Source of the DNA: Berkiella sp964594635
Lineage (GTDB): Bacteria > Pseudomonadota > Gammaproteobacteria > Berkiellales > Berkiellaceae
NCBI GenBank assembly: GCA_964594635.1
Contig: CAZQMV010000009.1
Location: forward strand, 1 to 64,000
DNA length: 64,000 nt
Reading direction: 5' to 3'
How positions within the stretch are numbered: position 1 is the first letter of the stretch; every line of letters begins with the position of its first letter. The translations under genes were made by a program, and so were the position numbers. This document shows, in pieces, positions 33,046-41,435 of the stretch. Below the pieces are notes generated by a model, which saw nothing but the letters and a program-made list of their open reading frames with translations, ran no database searches and was not told where the DNA came from.

Positions 33046-33852
33046 TTATCCTCCGATTAAATCTTGTTGATAATTCTTCGCTGGATAATGAAACGGAACC
33101 GGACCATCCGGTAATCCGTGCATAAACTGGTGTATCCAACGTGACTGACTCTCTTTAATACTCTGTGGTGATCCATGGCCAATCACTTTGCCATCGGCGA
33201 TTACATAGATATAATCCGCAATGCTGCAAGTTTCCGGAACATCATGAGACACAATAATGCTCGTCACACCCAGCGCATCATTTAATAAACGGATCAACTT
33301 GACTAACACCCCCATCGAAATGGGATCTTGACCTGCAAAAGGTTCATCAAACATTAATAAATTAGGATCCAGCGCAATGGTTCTTGCTAATGCGGCACGT
33401 CTTTTCATGCCGCCAGATAGTTCATCTGGCATTAAATCTCTTGCTCCGCGTAACCCAACGGCTTCTAATTTCATCAGTACAATGTCACGAATGAACGATT
33501 CGGAAAGCTGTGTGTGCTCGCGTAAGGGAAAAGCCACATTTTCAAAAACCGATAAGTCGGAAAATAAAGCACCACTTTGAAAAAGCATGCCCATTTGTCT
33601 TCGGGCTTGATACAGTTCTTTTCGATCCAGCTCTGGGATATTAAAACCATTCGCCATAATGCTGCCCGACTGTGGCGATAATTGACCACCAATCAAACGC
33701 AACAGCGTGGTTTTACCACTACCGCTTGGCCCCATAATTGCGGTAATTTTACCAGTGGGGACATTAATATTCACGTTATCAAAAATAACGCGACTCCCCC
33801 ATCCAAATGAGAGATTGCGAATTTCAACTGTATTTAGTTCGCTGCCTATCAT
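33046..33852 (-). CDS. mlaF: Phospholipid transporter ATPase MlaF
   Basis: A 268-residue ABC ATPase: Walker A GPSGSGKTT, signature LSGGMKRRAALAR, and Walker B LMFDEPFAGQDP. Its tail (HGLPDGPVPFHYPA) is typical of MlaF, where it contacts the partner subunit. It is the first gene of mlaFEDCB. The 242-bp divergent spacer to kdsD (33853-34094) shows no strong regulatory motif beyond AT-rich sequence and a repeated ACAACTAAACACAACTAA. Confidence 0.94.
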   Translation of the reverse strand: MIGSELNTVEIRNLSFGWGSRVIFDNVNINVPTGKITAIMGPSGSGKTTLLRLIGGQLSPQSGSIMANGFNIPELDRKELYQARRQMGMLFQSGALFSDLSVFENVAFPLREHTQLSESFIRDIVLMKLEAVGLRGARDLMPDELSGGMKRRAALARTIALDPNLLMFDEPFAGQDPISMGVLVKLIRLLNDALGVTSIIVSHDVPETCSIADYIYVIADGKVIGHGSPQSIKESQSRWIHQFMHGLPDGPVPFHYPAKNYQQDLIGG

Positions 33853-34094
33853 GATATTTTATGCAGTACCCTTGTTTGTTTGGAATGTAAATTTTAACAC
33901 AACTAAACACAACTAATAGGTGACAGCCTTTTCTAGTTTTTGTTAGTAAGTATTCCAATTATAGAAGATAGTTTTAGGAAAGCATGCCCAAATCGTTAGG
34001 CTCAACTGCTGAATAATGAGAATTGGTGTTATAGTAACCTTAATCTAATCAAAAGTTTGTAAGACAGCTGATTATATAAATAAGAATCAAGAAC

Positions 34095-35099
34095 ATGATA
34101 ATAGAAGAGTCCATCACTACTCCCCTGCAATCCTTTATCGTCCAAGGACGTAGAGTGGTATTAACCGAAGCCCAAGCTGTTATGTCGCTTGCCGACCGTA
34201 TCGATGAGCATTTTGCCAAGGCTTGTGAACTTTTGCTGCATTGCATTCAAAGCAAAGGCCGGATCGTGGTGATCGGCATGGGCAAATCTGGGCTCATCGG
34301 CCGTAAAATTGCGGCAACGCTTGCCAGTACAGGTAGCCCTTCTATTTTTGTTCACCCCGCTGAAGCAAGTCATGGTGATATGGGTATGATTACCTGCCAT
34401 GACACCGTCATTGCGATCTCTAATTCGGGTGAAACGGATGAAATTATCACTATCTTACCTCTGCTTAAACGTTTAGGGGTTCCTTTAATTGCCTTAACAG
34501 GCAATACCCAATCAACATTGTCCAATTGCGCGAATGTCACCATTAATATTCATGTTGATAAAGAAGCCTGTGCTTTAGGATTGGCTCCTACTTCAAGCAC
34601 CACGGTGACCCTGGTAATGGGCGATGCTCTCGCTGTGGCATTGCTTGATGCCCGTGGCTTTAGTGCTGATGATTTTGCCCTTTCTCATCCAGGTGGCCGT
34701 TTAGGTCGACGCTTGCTGCTTAAAATCGATGATATTATGCACAAAGGCGACAATATCCCGATTGTTGAACAAAATGCCTCGATTAAAGAAGCCTTGATTG
34801 AAATGACACGCTGCCGCTTGGGGATGACTGCCATTGTTGATGAACATCGTTGTCACCTTGGTTTATTTACCGATGGCGATTTACGTCGCGCACTGGATCA
34901 TAATATCAATATTAACAACACGGCTATCAAAGAAGTAATGACCCCAGGAGGGCGTGTGATTGAAAAAGGCTTATTAGCTGCTGAAGCCTTACGGATCATG
35001 GAGACTTACAAAATTAATGGTCTATTTGTTGTTGATAAAAATCGCCAGTTAATGGGCGCTCTCAACATGCACGATTTACTCCGTGCTGGCGTGCTGTAA
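34095..35099 (+). CDS. kdsD: Arabinose-5-phosphate isomerase
   Basis: A 334-residue KdsD/KpsF protein: an SIS domain (GMGKSGLIGRKIAATLASTG, HPAEASHGDMGM, SNSGETDE) and two CBS domains (about 205-334). It converts ribulose 5-phosphate to arabinose 5-phosphate, the first step to Kdo for lipopolysaccharide. It heads the kdsD-lptC-lptA-lptB-rpoN operon. The phosphatase gene kdsC that usually follows is absent here. Confidence 0.94.
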   Translation: MIIEESITTPLQSFIVQGRRVVLTEAQAVMSLADRIDEHFAKACELLLHCIQSKGRIVVIGMGKSGLIGRKIAATLASTGSPSIFVHPAEASHGDMGMITCHDTVIAISNSGETDEIITILPLLKRLGVPLIALTGNTQSTLSNCANVTINIHVDKEACALGLAPTSSTTVTLVMGDALAVALLDARGFSADDFALSHPGGRLGRRLLLKIDDIMHKGDNIPIVEQNASIKEALIEMTRCRLGMTAIVDEHRCHLGLFTDGDLRRALDHNININNTAIKEVMTPGGRVIEKGLLAAEALRIMETYKINGLFVVDKNRQLMGALNMHDLLRAGVL

Positions 35100-35107
35100 G
35101 GTTTCTC

Positions 35108-35707
35108 GTGTTGACATTTCGGGTTTCCTCACCTTATCGCATCCTTGCTTTAGCGGGTATTGGGGTCGCCATTATTTTAGTGATCAGTTTTCTGAAACCC
35201 TACCCTTCTACCATTTCACCAATGACAAATAATGCAGTTATTCTAGAAGAAGCGATGAAGGGTGTGTCAGCTCAACGTTTCGACAAAAATGGCAAACTCA
35301 TCCAAGTGGTTGAAATGGATTCTTGGTTCCACGATAAAGGCCAAACCATTACTAAAATGGTCGCACCTCGCTTAACACTCAATCAAGATAACGGCGCGCA
35401 ATTAACAGTCTCTGGAAAAGAAGGCGAAGGCTATCAAGCCAAGATGGGGACGCAAATTGATAAGCTAAAACTCATGGAAGATGTCATCATTAAACAAATC
35501 AATCCAAGAACGGATAACACGTGGGAATTAAAAACCACTTCGTTACTTTTTTTCCCTAAAGAGCCTAACCCTACTGCGCAAACTGATGATAAAGTCACCG
35601 TGTATGCCAAAGGCTTAATGATAGAAGCCAAAGGGATGAGAGCGGATCTTCATCGTGAAACAGTTGAACTTTTAAATCAGGTGAAAACATTTTATGCAAC
35701 ACCATAA
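35108..35707 (+). CDS. lptC: LPS export protein LptC
   Basis: A 199-residue LptC starting at GTG 35108 (a TTG follows directly). It has an N-terminal membrane anchor (about 12-32), then the beta-jellyroll periplasmic domain (SAQRFDKNGKLIQVVEMD start). It joins the LptB2FG extractor to the LptA bridge. It ends 14 bp inside lptA, showing coupling. Confidence 0.88.
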   Translation: MLTFRVSSPYRILALAGIGVAIILVISFLKPYPSTISPMTNNAVILEEAMKGVSAQRFDKNGKLIQVVEMDSWFHDKGQTITKMVAPRLTLNQDNGAQLTVSGKEGEGYQAKMGTQIDKLKLMEDVIIKQINPRTDNTWELKTTSLLFFPKEPNPTAQTDDKVTVYAKGLMIEAKGMRADLHRETVELLNQVKTFYATP

Positions 35708-36200
35708 ACTTAATCGACTGCTCTTATTGATATTAAGCTGTTGCTGCACGAGTGCAATTGCGGCTATCACGCCTATTAAAATTGATCCAAAGACGCCCAT
35801 TCAAATTCAAGCAGACAGTGCTTCGTTTGATCAGAATAAGCAAGAAGCTATCCACATAGGAAATGTGATCCTTACCCAAGGTTCTCATGAATTACATTCC
35901 GATCGATTAACGATCAAAAAAGATGCCAAAGGCTATTTAACCGTGATTACCGCAGTAGGTGCGCCTGCAACCTTTTCTGGGAAACGCGTGAATGATCCAA
36001 ATCCCGTTTACGCCACAGCGAAAACCATTTATTATTATCCAGATAAACAACTACTTGTTTTGGAAGGCACCGCCACCATCGATCATCAACAAGATAAATT
36101 TCGAGGACCTGTGTTGAGTTATCAGTTAGATAAACAAATAATAAATGCAACCAAACAAAGTGATGAACGCCCTATCATCACCATTCACCCGCGTGCCTAA
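35694..36200 (+). CDS. lptA: LPS transport periplasmic protein LptA
   Basis: A 168-residue LptA with a signal peptide (about 1-23). It has the OstA-like jellyroll with PIQIQADSASFDQNKQEAIHIG and ITAVGAPATFSGKR regions. It forms the periplasmic bridge that carries LPS to the outer membrane. It overlaps lptC by 14 bp and the lptB start follows its stop by 1 bp. Confidence 0.92.
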   Translation: MQHHKLNRLLLLILSCCCTSAIAAITPIKIDPKTPIQIQADSASFDQNKQEAIHIGNVILTQGSHELHSDRLTIKKDAKGYLTVITAVGAPATFSGKRVNDPNPVYATAKTIYYYPDKQLLVLEGTATIDHQQDKFRGPVLSYQLDKQIINATKQSDERPIITIHPRA

Positions 36201-36201
36201 C

Positions 36202-36930
36202 ATGAATAATATCTTATCTGTTAAGCACCTGAAGAAAGCTTATAAAAAACGAGTCATCGTTAAAGATGTGTCACTCGAAGTGAAATCAGGGGAAGTGGTT
36301 GGGTTATTAGGCCCCAATGGCGCTGGTAAAACGACTTGTTTTTACATGATTGTGGGTCTTGTTCCTTGTGATGGTGGTCGTGTTTATCTAAACACGGCAG
36401 ATGTCACGCATCGTCCAATGCATGTTCGAGCACGTAGTGGTATCGGGTACTTGCCACAAGAAGCCTCGGTGTTCCGAAAATTATCTGTTAAAGATAATAT
36501 CTTAGCGATCCTTGAGACTCAGCCTCATTTAAGCAAAGCTGCCCGTTTAGAGCGTCTTGATAACTTGCTGAATGAATTTCATCTCACGCAAGTGAGAGAT
36601 TCCATGGGGATCAGCTTATCCGGTGGTGAAAGACGTCGAGTAGAGATTGCCAGAGCATTGGCCTGCGATCCCAAATTCATTTTACTTGATGAACCCTTCG
36701 CCGGTGTTGATCCGATTTCAGTCAATGATATCAAACACCAAATCTCCCTTCTGGCTCAAAAAGGCATCGGGGTTTTAATTACCGATCATAATGTGCGAGA
36801 AACGCTTAACATCTGCCATCATGCAACCATCGTCAGCGAAGGCCAAGTGATTGCATCTGGCCCCCCACAAAGTATTCTGAGTAACCAACAGGTACGCAAA
36901 GTTTATCTGGGCGAAGCCTTTACACTGTAG
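36202..36930 (+). CDS. lptB: LPS export ATPase LptB
   Basis: A 242-residue ABC ATPase from ATG 36202, agreeing with the 241 residues of E. coli LptB; earlier starts at 36145 or 36163 lie inside lptA. It has Walker A GPNGAGKTT, signature LSGGERRRVEIARAL, Walker B ILLDEPFAGVDP and the family C-terminus KVYLGEAF. It powers LPS extraction from the inner membrane. Order lptC-lptA-lptB-rpoN is the standard one. Confidence 0.95.
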   Translation: MNNILSVKHLKKAYKKRVIVKDVSLEVKSGEVVGLLGPNGAGKTTCFYMIVGLVPCDGGRVYLNTADVTHRPMHVRARSGIGYLPQEASVFRKLSVKDNILAILETQPHLSKAARLERLDNLLNEFHLTQVRDSMGISLSGGERRRVEIARALACDPKFILLDEPFAGVDPISVNDIKHQISLLAQKGIGVLITDHNVRETLNICHHATIVSEGQVIASGPPQSILSNQQVRKVYLGEAFTL

Positions 36931-37026
36931 TAACGTTCCTGCCAAAATCTAAAAAGTCATGTCTATAATATTTGTAGATGGACACTGCAAATTTGTTGCG
37001 ATGCAATAATTTTAGGGAGAGGTTGT

Positions 37027-38451
37027 ATGAAACCATCATTACAACTAAAAATTGGCCATCAGTTAACGATGACGCCCCAATTGCAACAAGCTATTCGATT
37101 ACTGCAATTATCAGCGGTCGATCTGCAAACAGAAATACAAACTGCCTTAGAAGCGAATCCCATGTTAGAGATCCAAGAGCAAGAGATCTCTCAAGATACC
37201 GCATCTCAGGAAGACACCAGTGAAGAAGATAGCGCTTTGAATTTTTATGCAGAACCCGATCCCAATGGAGAAGAATTCACTTGGGAAGTAAGGTTAGGTA
37301 CTAAGCGAGAAGCACACTTTCATGAATCTTTAGGTAATGAATTAGAAACACTCAATAGTGTGCCCATTACTTTAAGGGATCATCTTGTTTGGCAGATGGA
37401 ATTAACCCCTTTCAGTGAAAATGATTTACTCATCGCCGCAGCTATCATTGATTCCATCAACGAAGATGGTTTTTTAACCTGCGATATTTCCGACATCCAA
37501 GCAACTGTCCAAGATACCGTTGAAGTCAACACACAAGAAGTTGAAGCCGTCTTGCATCGCATTCAACAATTTGATCCCTTAGGTGTTGGCGCAAGAAATA
37601 TTGGTGAATCACTGAAGGTGCAATTAGAGCATTTAGCACCTGATTTTCCTTGGCGCGATAAGGCCAAGGAATTAGTGATGCATCATCTAGAATTATTAGG
37701 GAAACGCGATTACGCCGCCTTGCGTCGACGTCTTGGGTTATCGATGGAAGAATTGCATGAAGTGATTCAATGCATTCAATCTTTAAATCCTCGTCCTGGC
37801 ACAGAGATTGGTGGAAGCTCTGCTGAATATGTTATTCCCGATGTCTACACGTACAAAAAGCATGGAAAATGGGTTGTCGAATTAAATCCTGAGTGTATGC
37901 CAAAGTTACGCATTAACGATCATTATGCTGGTTTAATCCGCCGCGCCGATTCTAGCCAAGATAATCAATATTTACGAAATCAATTACAAGAAGCCAGATG
38001 GTTCTTAAAAAGCATTGAGAACCGAAACGATACGCTGTTTAAAGTCGCAAGTTGTATTATTCTGCAGCAACAGGATTTCTTGGAACATGGCGAAGAAGCC
38101 ATGAAGCCACTGATTTTACATGATGTTGCGAAAGTACTTGAACTGCATGAATCGACTATTTCTCGGGTTACCACCCAAAAATATCTACATACTCCTCGCG
38201 GTACATTTGAATTAAAATATTTTTTCTCAAGCCATGTGAATACAGAAAAAGGTGGAGAATGCTCGGCAACCGCCATTCGCGCGGTGATCAAAAAACTCAT
38301 CGCGGCAGAAAGTCGAAAGAAACCTTTAAGTGATAGTAAATTAGCAAAAATGCTAGCAGAACTGGGTATACCCGTCGCTAGAAGAACCGTAGCCAAATAT
38401 CGAGAAGCAATGAATATTGCACCATCGAATGAAAGAAAACAATTAATTTAA
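37027..38451 (+). CDS. rpoN: RNA polymerase sigma-54 factor
   Basis: A 474-residue RpoN. Region I is Gln/Leu-rich (LTMTPQLQQAIRLLQLSAVDLQ), region II is short and acidic, and the core-binding and DNA-binding region ends with the RpoN box ARRTVAKYRE near residue 457. It directs enhancer-dependent transcription. Spacing to lptB is 96 bp, and hpf follows after 21 bp. Confidence 0.96.
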   Translation: MKPSLQLKIGHQLTMTPQLQQAIRLLQLSAVDLQTEIQTALEANPMLEIQEQEISQDTASQEDTSEEDSALNFYAEPDPNGEEFTWEVRLGTKREAHFHESLGNELETLNSVPITLRDHLVWQMELTPFSENDLLIAAAIIDSINEDGFLTCDISDIQATVQDTVEVNTQEVEAVLHRIQQFDPLGVGARNIGESLKVQLEHLAPDFPWRDKAKELVMHHLELLGKRDYAALRRRLGLSMEELHEVIQCIQSLNPRPGTEIGGSSAEYVIPDVYTYKKHGKWVVELNPECMPKLRINDHYAGLIRRADSSQDNQYLRNQLQEARWFLKSIENRNDTLFKVASCIILQQQDFLEHGEEAMKPLILHDVAKVLELHESTISRVTTQKYLHTPRGTFELKYFFSSHVNTEKGGECSATAIRAVIKKLIAAESRKKPLSDSKLAKMLAELGIPVARRTVAKYREAMNIAPSNERKQLI

Positions 38452-38472
38452 TAAAACTCATAAGGATATATC

Positions 38473-38784
38473 ATGCAAATTAACATTACCGGACATCACG
38501 TTGAAATTACGCCTGCATTACGTGATTACGTGCAAGACAAACTGCAAAAAATCGAACGTCATTTTTCAAATATCACCAACGTGTATGTCACACTCACTGT
38601 GGATAAAAAATTCCAACAAATGGCTGAAGCGAAAGTGAACTTAGCAGGTGGTGAAATTTTTGCAGAATCTGAATCTGAAAATATGTATGCAGCAATTGAC
38701 TTGCTCGTAGACAAACTCGATAGACAAGTGGTTAAACATAAAGAAAAAATGAATAATCACGGTGATGGTGAAGATTTGGTTTAA
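38473..38784 (+). CDS. hpf: Ribosome hibernation promoting factor
   Basis: A 103-residue short HPF/YhbH protein (MQINITGHHVEITPALRDYV start, typical beta-alpha-beta-beta-beta-alpha layout). It binds the 30S decoding region in stationary phase and favours 100S dimers. The short form lacks the C-terminal extension of long HPF, as usual for gammaproteobacteria. Position between rpoN and ptsN is conserved. Confidence 0.94.
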   Translation: MQINITGHHVEITPALRDYVQDKLQKIERHFSNITNVYVTLTVDKKFQQMAEAKVNLAGGEIFAESESENMYAAIDLLVDKLDRQVVKHKEKMNNHGDGEDLV

Positions 38785-38788
38785 CTTC

Positions 38789-39241
38789 ATGCTTCACATT
38801 AAAGATATTTTAACGCTAAATAGAACGCACTATAACTTGCGTGCACAAAGTAAGAAGAAAGCACTTGAGCTCATCAGTGAATCCATGGCTTCTGAATTAA
38901 TCCAAGTAAGGGCTCATGATATATTCGATGGGCTCATTATGCGGGAACGTTTAGGAAGCACGGCTATTTCACATGGCGTAGCCATTCCTCATACAAGGTT
39001 GAATGCGCTCGATCAAACCATGGGCTGTTTTATCTCTTTAAAAGAAGGGATTGATTTTGGTGCTGAAGATAATATCAAAGTTGATCTCATCTTTTCTTTA
39101 TTAGTTCCGAGTGAAACAGATGAAACCCATCTCGATCTCTTAGCCTCATTAGCACACATCTTTCGTGAAGCAGTGTTACGTGAAAAATTACGCAATGCTA
39201 AATCTCGTGAAGAGCTCTATGAAATCTTAACGCATGCTTAA
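38789..39241 (+). CDS. ptsN: PTS nitrogen regulatory EIIA
   Basis: A 150-residue EIIA-Ntr from ATG 38789, 4 bp after the hpf stop. The phospho-accepting histidine is His68 in GVAIPHTRL. It is a regulatory PTS protein that senses nitrogen/carbon and potassium state rather than transporting sugar. It overlaps the hprK-like gene by 8 bp. Confidence 0.94.
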   Translation: MLHIKDILTLNRTHYNLRAQSKKKALELISESMASELIQVRAHDIFDGLIMRERLGSTAISHGVAIPHTRLNALDQTMGCFISLKEGIDFGAEDNIKVDLIFSLLVPSETDETHLDLLASLAHIFREAVLREKLRNAKSREELYEILTHA

Positions 39242-39722
39242 TCTACACGGCGTATTACTCAATATTCACGATAAAGGTGTCATATTGATGGGTGCCCCCG
39301 CAAGTGGTAAAAGTGAAACCGCGCTGGCTTTACTCACTCGCGGACATCGATTGATTGCTGACGACGCTCCCCTTTTCTTTAAAAAAAATGAGCAATGGTT
39401 CGCAAAAGCAGAAGAAACACAACAAGGTCTTTTGTGCGTTCGTGCTTTAGGCCTCATTGATGTGGCACACCTTTTTGGCGAGCATGCATTAGAAAAGGAA
39501 ATCGCACTGGAACTGATTATTACGTTAGACAATACCGTTCAAGAAGTCGCACCTCACAAACTTGAACTTGAGTTGGTTAACAAGTTATTTGATGGCGTTG
39601 CCATCCCTAGCTTAACCTTGCCAATTGCAACTAGTCATAATGTAGCTATCCTAATAGAAACCGCTGTAAAATTGGCGTTTATGCCGAAATCGGCCAGAAT
39701 TGAACGAATTTTAACGTCTTAA
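39234..39722 (+). CDS. hprK: Short HPr kinase/phosphorylase
   Basis: A 162-residue protein that matches only the catalytic C-terminal half of HPr kinase/phosphorylase: Walker A GAPASGKS (20-27), LIADD for the catalytic aspartate region, VRALGLIDV and ELELV near the signature segment. Short forms of this kind occur in alphaproteobacteria and some others. It would phosphorylate a serine on HPr, and the HPr gene downstream has Ser46. It stands between ptsN and rapZ. Confidence 0.88.
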   Translation: MLNLHGVLLNIHDKGVILMGAPASGKSETALALLTRGHRLIADDAPLFFKKNEQWFAKAEETQQGLLCVRALGLIDVAHLFGEHALEKEIALELIITLDNTVQEVAPHKLELELVNKLFDGVAIPSLTLPIATSHNVAILIETAVKLAFMPKSARIERILTS

Positions 39723-39795
39723 ATCCCCCGCGACATCCAGGCGAAGCTAAAGCTTCACCCGGAGTCGCTGCCCCCTTTACAAAGTGGGCTTATGG
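39722..39795. repeat. Dispersed repeat copy between hprK and rapZ
   Basis: It begins AAATCCCCC and includes CCCCCTTTACAAA..GTGGGCTTATG, the complement of the right half of the 156-bp element at 18905-19060. An internal palindrome CGAAGCT-AAAGCTTC is present. The rapZ start lies about 45 bp after it. Confidence 0.7.
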
Positions 39796-39840
39796 CGCTT
39801 TGCGCCCCTAGTGCAAAAGGCAACGAGTAAGGTAGCGTTA

Positions 39841-40695
39841 ATGAGACTTGTTATTGTGAGTGGCCGTTCCGGTTCCGGCAAAACCATCTCACTGCATGTG
39901 TTAGAAGACTTAGGTTTTTATTGTATCGACAATTTACCTGTCGACATTCTCCCTGGTGTGATTGATAAGCTCGCTGAAGATCACCCTCGTCTTGCCGTTA
40001 GTATTGATGCGCGAAACCTTCCACAAGACGTTACCCTGCTTAAAGAGGTTATTTCAGAACTTCGTCGACCTGGCTGGTATTGTGACATCATCTATTTAGA
40101 TGCGGACCATAAAAGCTTATTACGGCGTTTTAGTGAAACGAGAAGAAAGCACCCTTTAACAAGTGACCAAGTCTCGCTACAAGAAGCGATAGAACAAGAG
40201 CGTGAGTTATTGGGTCCATTAGCCAGTATGGCTGATATGACCATTGATACTAGTCAACTTTCTTCACATCAATTATGCAGCATCATCCGCGATCGTGTCG
40301 CTAAAGAGCATACAAATCGCTTACAACTGCTTATTCAATCTTTTGGATTTAAGAATGGCATGCCAGCCGATGCCGATTTTATTTTTGATGTCCGTTGCTT
40401 GCCTAATCCATACTGGCAGCCTCAACTGCGCTCCTTATCTGGCTCTGACAGTGAGGTAGCTGATTATTTACAAAGTTTTCCTGAAGTAGAACAAATGGTT
40501 GAAGATATCATTCGATTCTTAGACAATTGGATCCCCCGGTTTGAAGCAGATAATCGTAGTTATTTGACTGTAGGGATTGGTTGCACAGGCGGCCAACATC
40601 GTTCAGTTTATATTACTGAACAGTTGGTAAACCGTGCACAAACGTTGCAAATGAATGTTCAAGTTCGACATAGAGATCTACAAAAAACATCATGA
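39841..40695 (+). CDS. rapZ: RNase adapter RapZ
   Basis: A 284-residue RapZ from ATG 39841; an earlier frame to 39784 runs through the repeat element and is rejected. The N-terminal P-loop is GRSGSGKT (8-15), and the C-terminal half has GIGCTGGQHRSVYI with the conserved cysteine and histidine residues. RapZ binds small RNAs and guides RNase E to control glucosamine-6-phosphate synthase levels in enteric bacteria. It overlaps the EIIA-Man gene by 4 bp. Confidence 0.95.
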   Translation: MRLVIVSGRSGSGKTISLHVLEDLGFYCIDNLPVDILPGVIDKLAEDHPRLAVSIDARNLPQDVTLLKEVISELRRPGWYCDIIYLDADHKSLLRRFSETRRKHPLTSDQVSLQEAIEQERELLGPLASMADMTIDTSQLSSHQLCSIIRDRVAKEHTNRLQLLIQSFGFKNGMPADADFIFDVRCLPNPYWQPQLRSLSGSDSEVADYLQSFPEVEQMVEDIIRFLDNWIPRFEADNRSYLTVGIGCTGGQHRSVYITEQLVNRAQTLQMNVQVRHRDLQKTS

Positions 40696-41156
40696 GCGTT
40701 GGTATTTTACTCATTACGCATAGCGGCATCGGTTGCGCATTATTAAACGTGGCCCATGGCACCTTTGGGCAATTACCCCTAGCAGCGACCCATCTTTCTG
40801 TTAGCCGAGATCCTGAACCTGAATTATTAATTGCGAAAGCCACTCATTTAGTAAGAAAATTAGATTCTGGCAGTGGTGTACTCGTATTAACCGACATGTT
40901 TGGCTCAACACCCAGTAATATCGCGCAAGGATTACAAAACCAAGGTTTTGCCATCCGTGTGATAACCGGTCTGAATGTCCCCATGTTATTTCGCATTTTA
41001 AATTATCCTCATTTAGCTTTAGGGCCTTTAGCGAAGAAAGCCGTCGATGGCGGTAAAGATGGTGTTTTTGAACCTCTTCATGAACAAAGGGTACTCAAAG
41101 TCGCTAATGGTAAAAAATTAACACGCGCATCAATGATCGTTGATGTGCTCGAATAA
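40692..41156 (+). CDS. PTS EIIA of mannose type
   Basis: A 154-residue EIIA of the mannose/fructose-DHA-like fold with the phosphorylatable His10 in LITHSGIG and the LTDMFGSTPSN segment. No EIIB, EIIC or EIID of this family is present, so it is likely regulatory. It belongs to the ptsN-hprK-rapZ-EIIA-HPr string found in beta- and some gammaproteobacteria. Confidence 0.9.
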   Translation: MSVGILLITHSGIGCALLNVAHGTFGQLPLAATHLSVSRDPEPELLIAKATHLVRKLDSGSGVLVLTDMFGSTPSNIAQGLQNQGFAIRVITGLNVPMLFRILNYPHLALGPLAKKAVDGGKDGVFEPLHEQRVLKVANGKKLTRASMIVDVLE

Positions 41157-41165
41157 GCATAAATC

Positions 41166-41435
41166 ATGATGCAAAAACAACTACAAATCATCAACAAGCT
41201 CGGTTTACATGCCAGAGCTGCCGCAAAATTTGTGCAAACAGCTTCGAAATTTGCCAGCCATATTGAAATTACACGCAATGGTAAAACCGTCAATGGTAAA
41301 AGTATTATGGGCGTTATGATGCTTGCAGCGAGTCAACATTCCTGGATAGATATCACCACCGAGGGTGAAGATGAAGCAGAAGCGTTAAGTGCCATTGAAA
41401 TATTAGTCAATAACCGCTTTGGCGAAGATCGCTAA
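41166..41435 (+). CDS. ptsH: Phosphocarrier protein HPr
   Basis: An 89-residue HPr with phospho-accepting His15 (GLHARAA) and Ser46 (NGKSIMGVMML), the site of HPr kinase. Having both sites beside a kinase gene points to a regulatory cascade. The gene for enzyme I, which usually follows in this cluster, is missing: the giant kinase gene on the other strand overlaps the end of HPr by 4 bp. Confidence 0.93.
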   Translation: MMQKQLQIINKLGLHARAAAKFVQTASKFASHIEITRNGKTVNGKSIMGVMMLAASQHSWIDITTEGEDEAEALSAIEILVNNRFGEDR

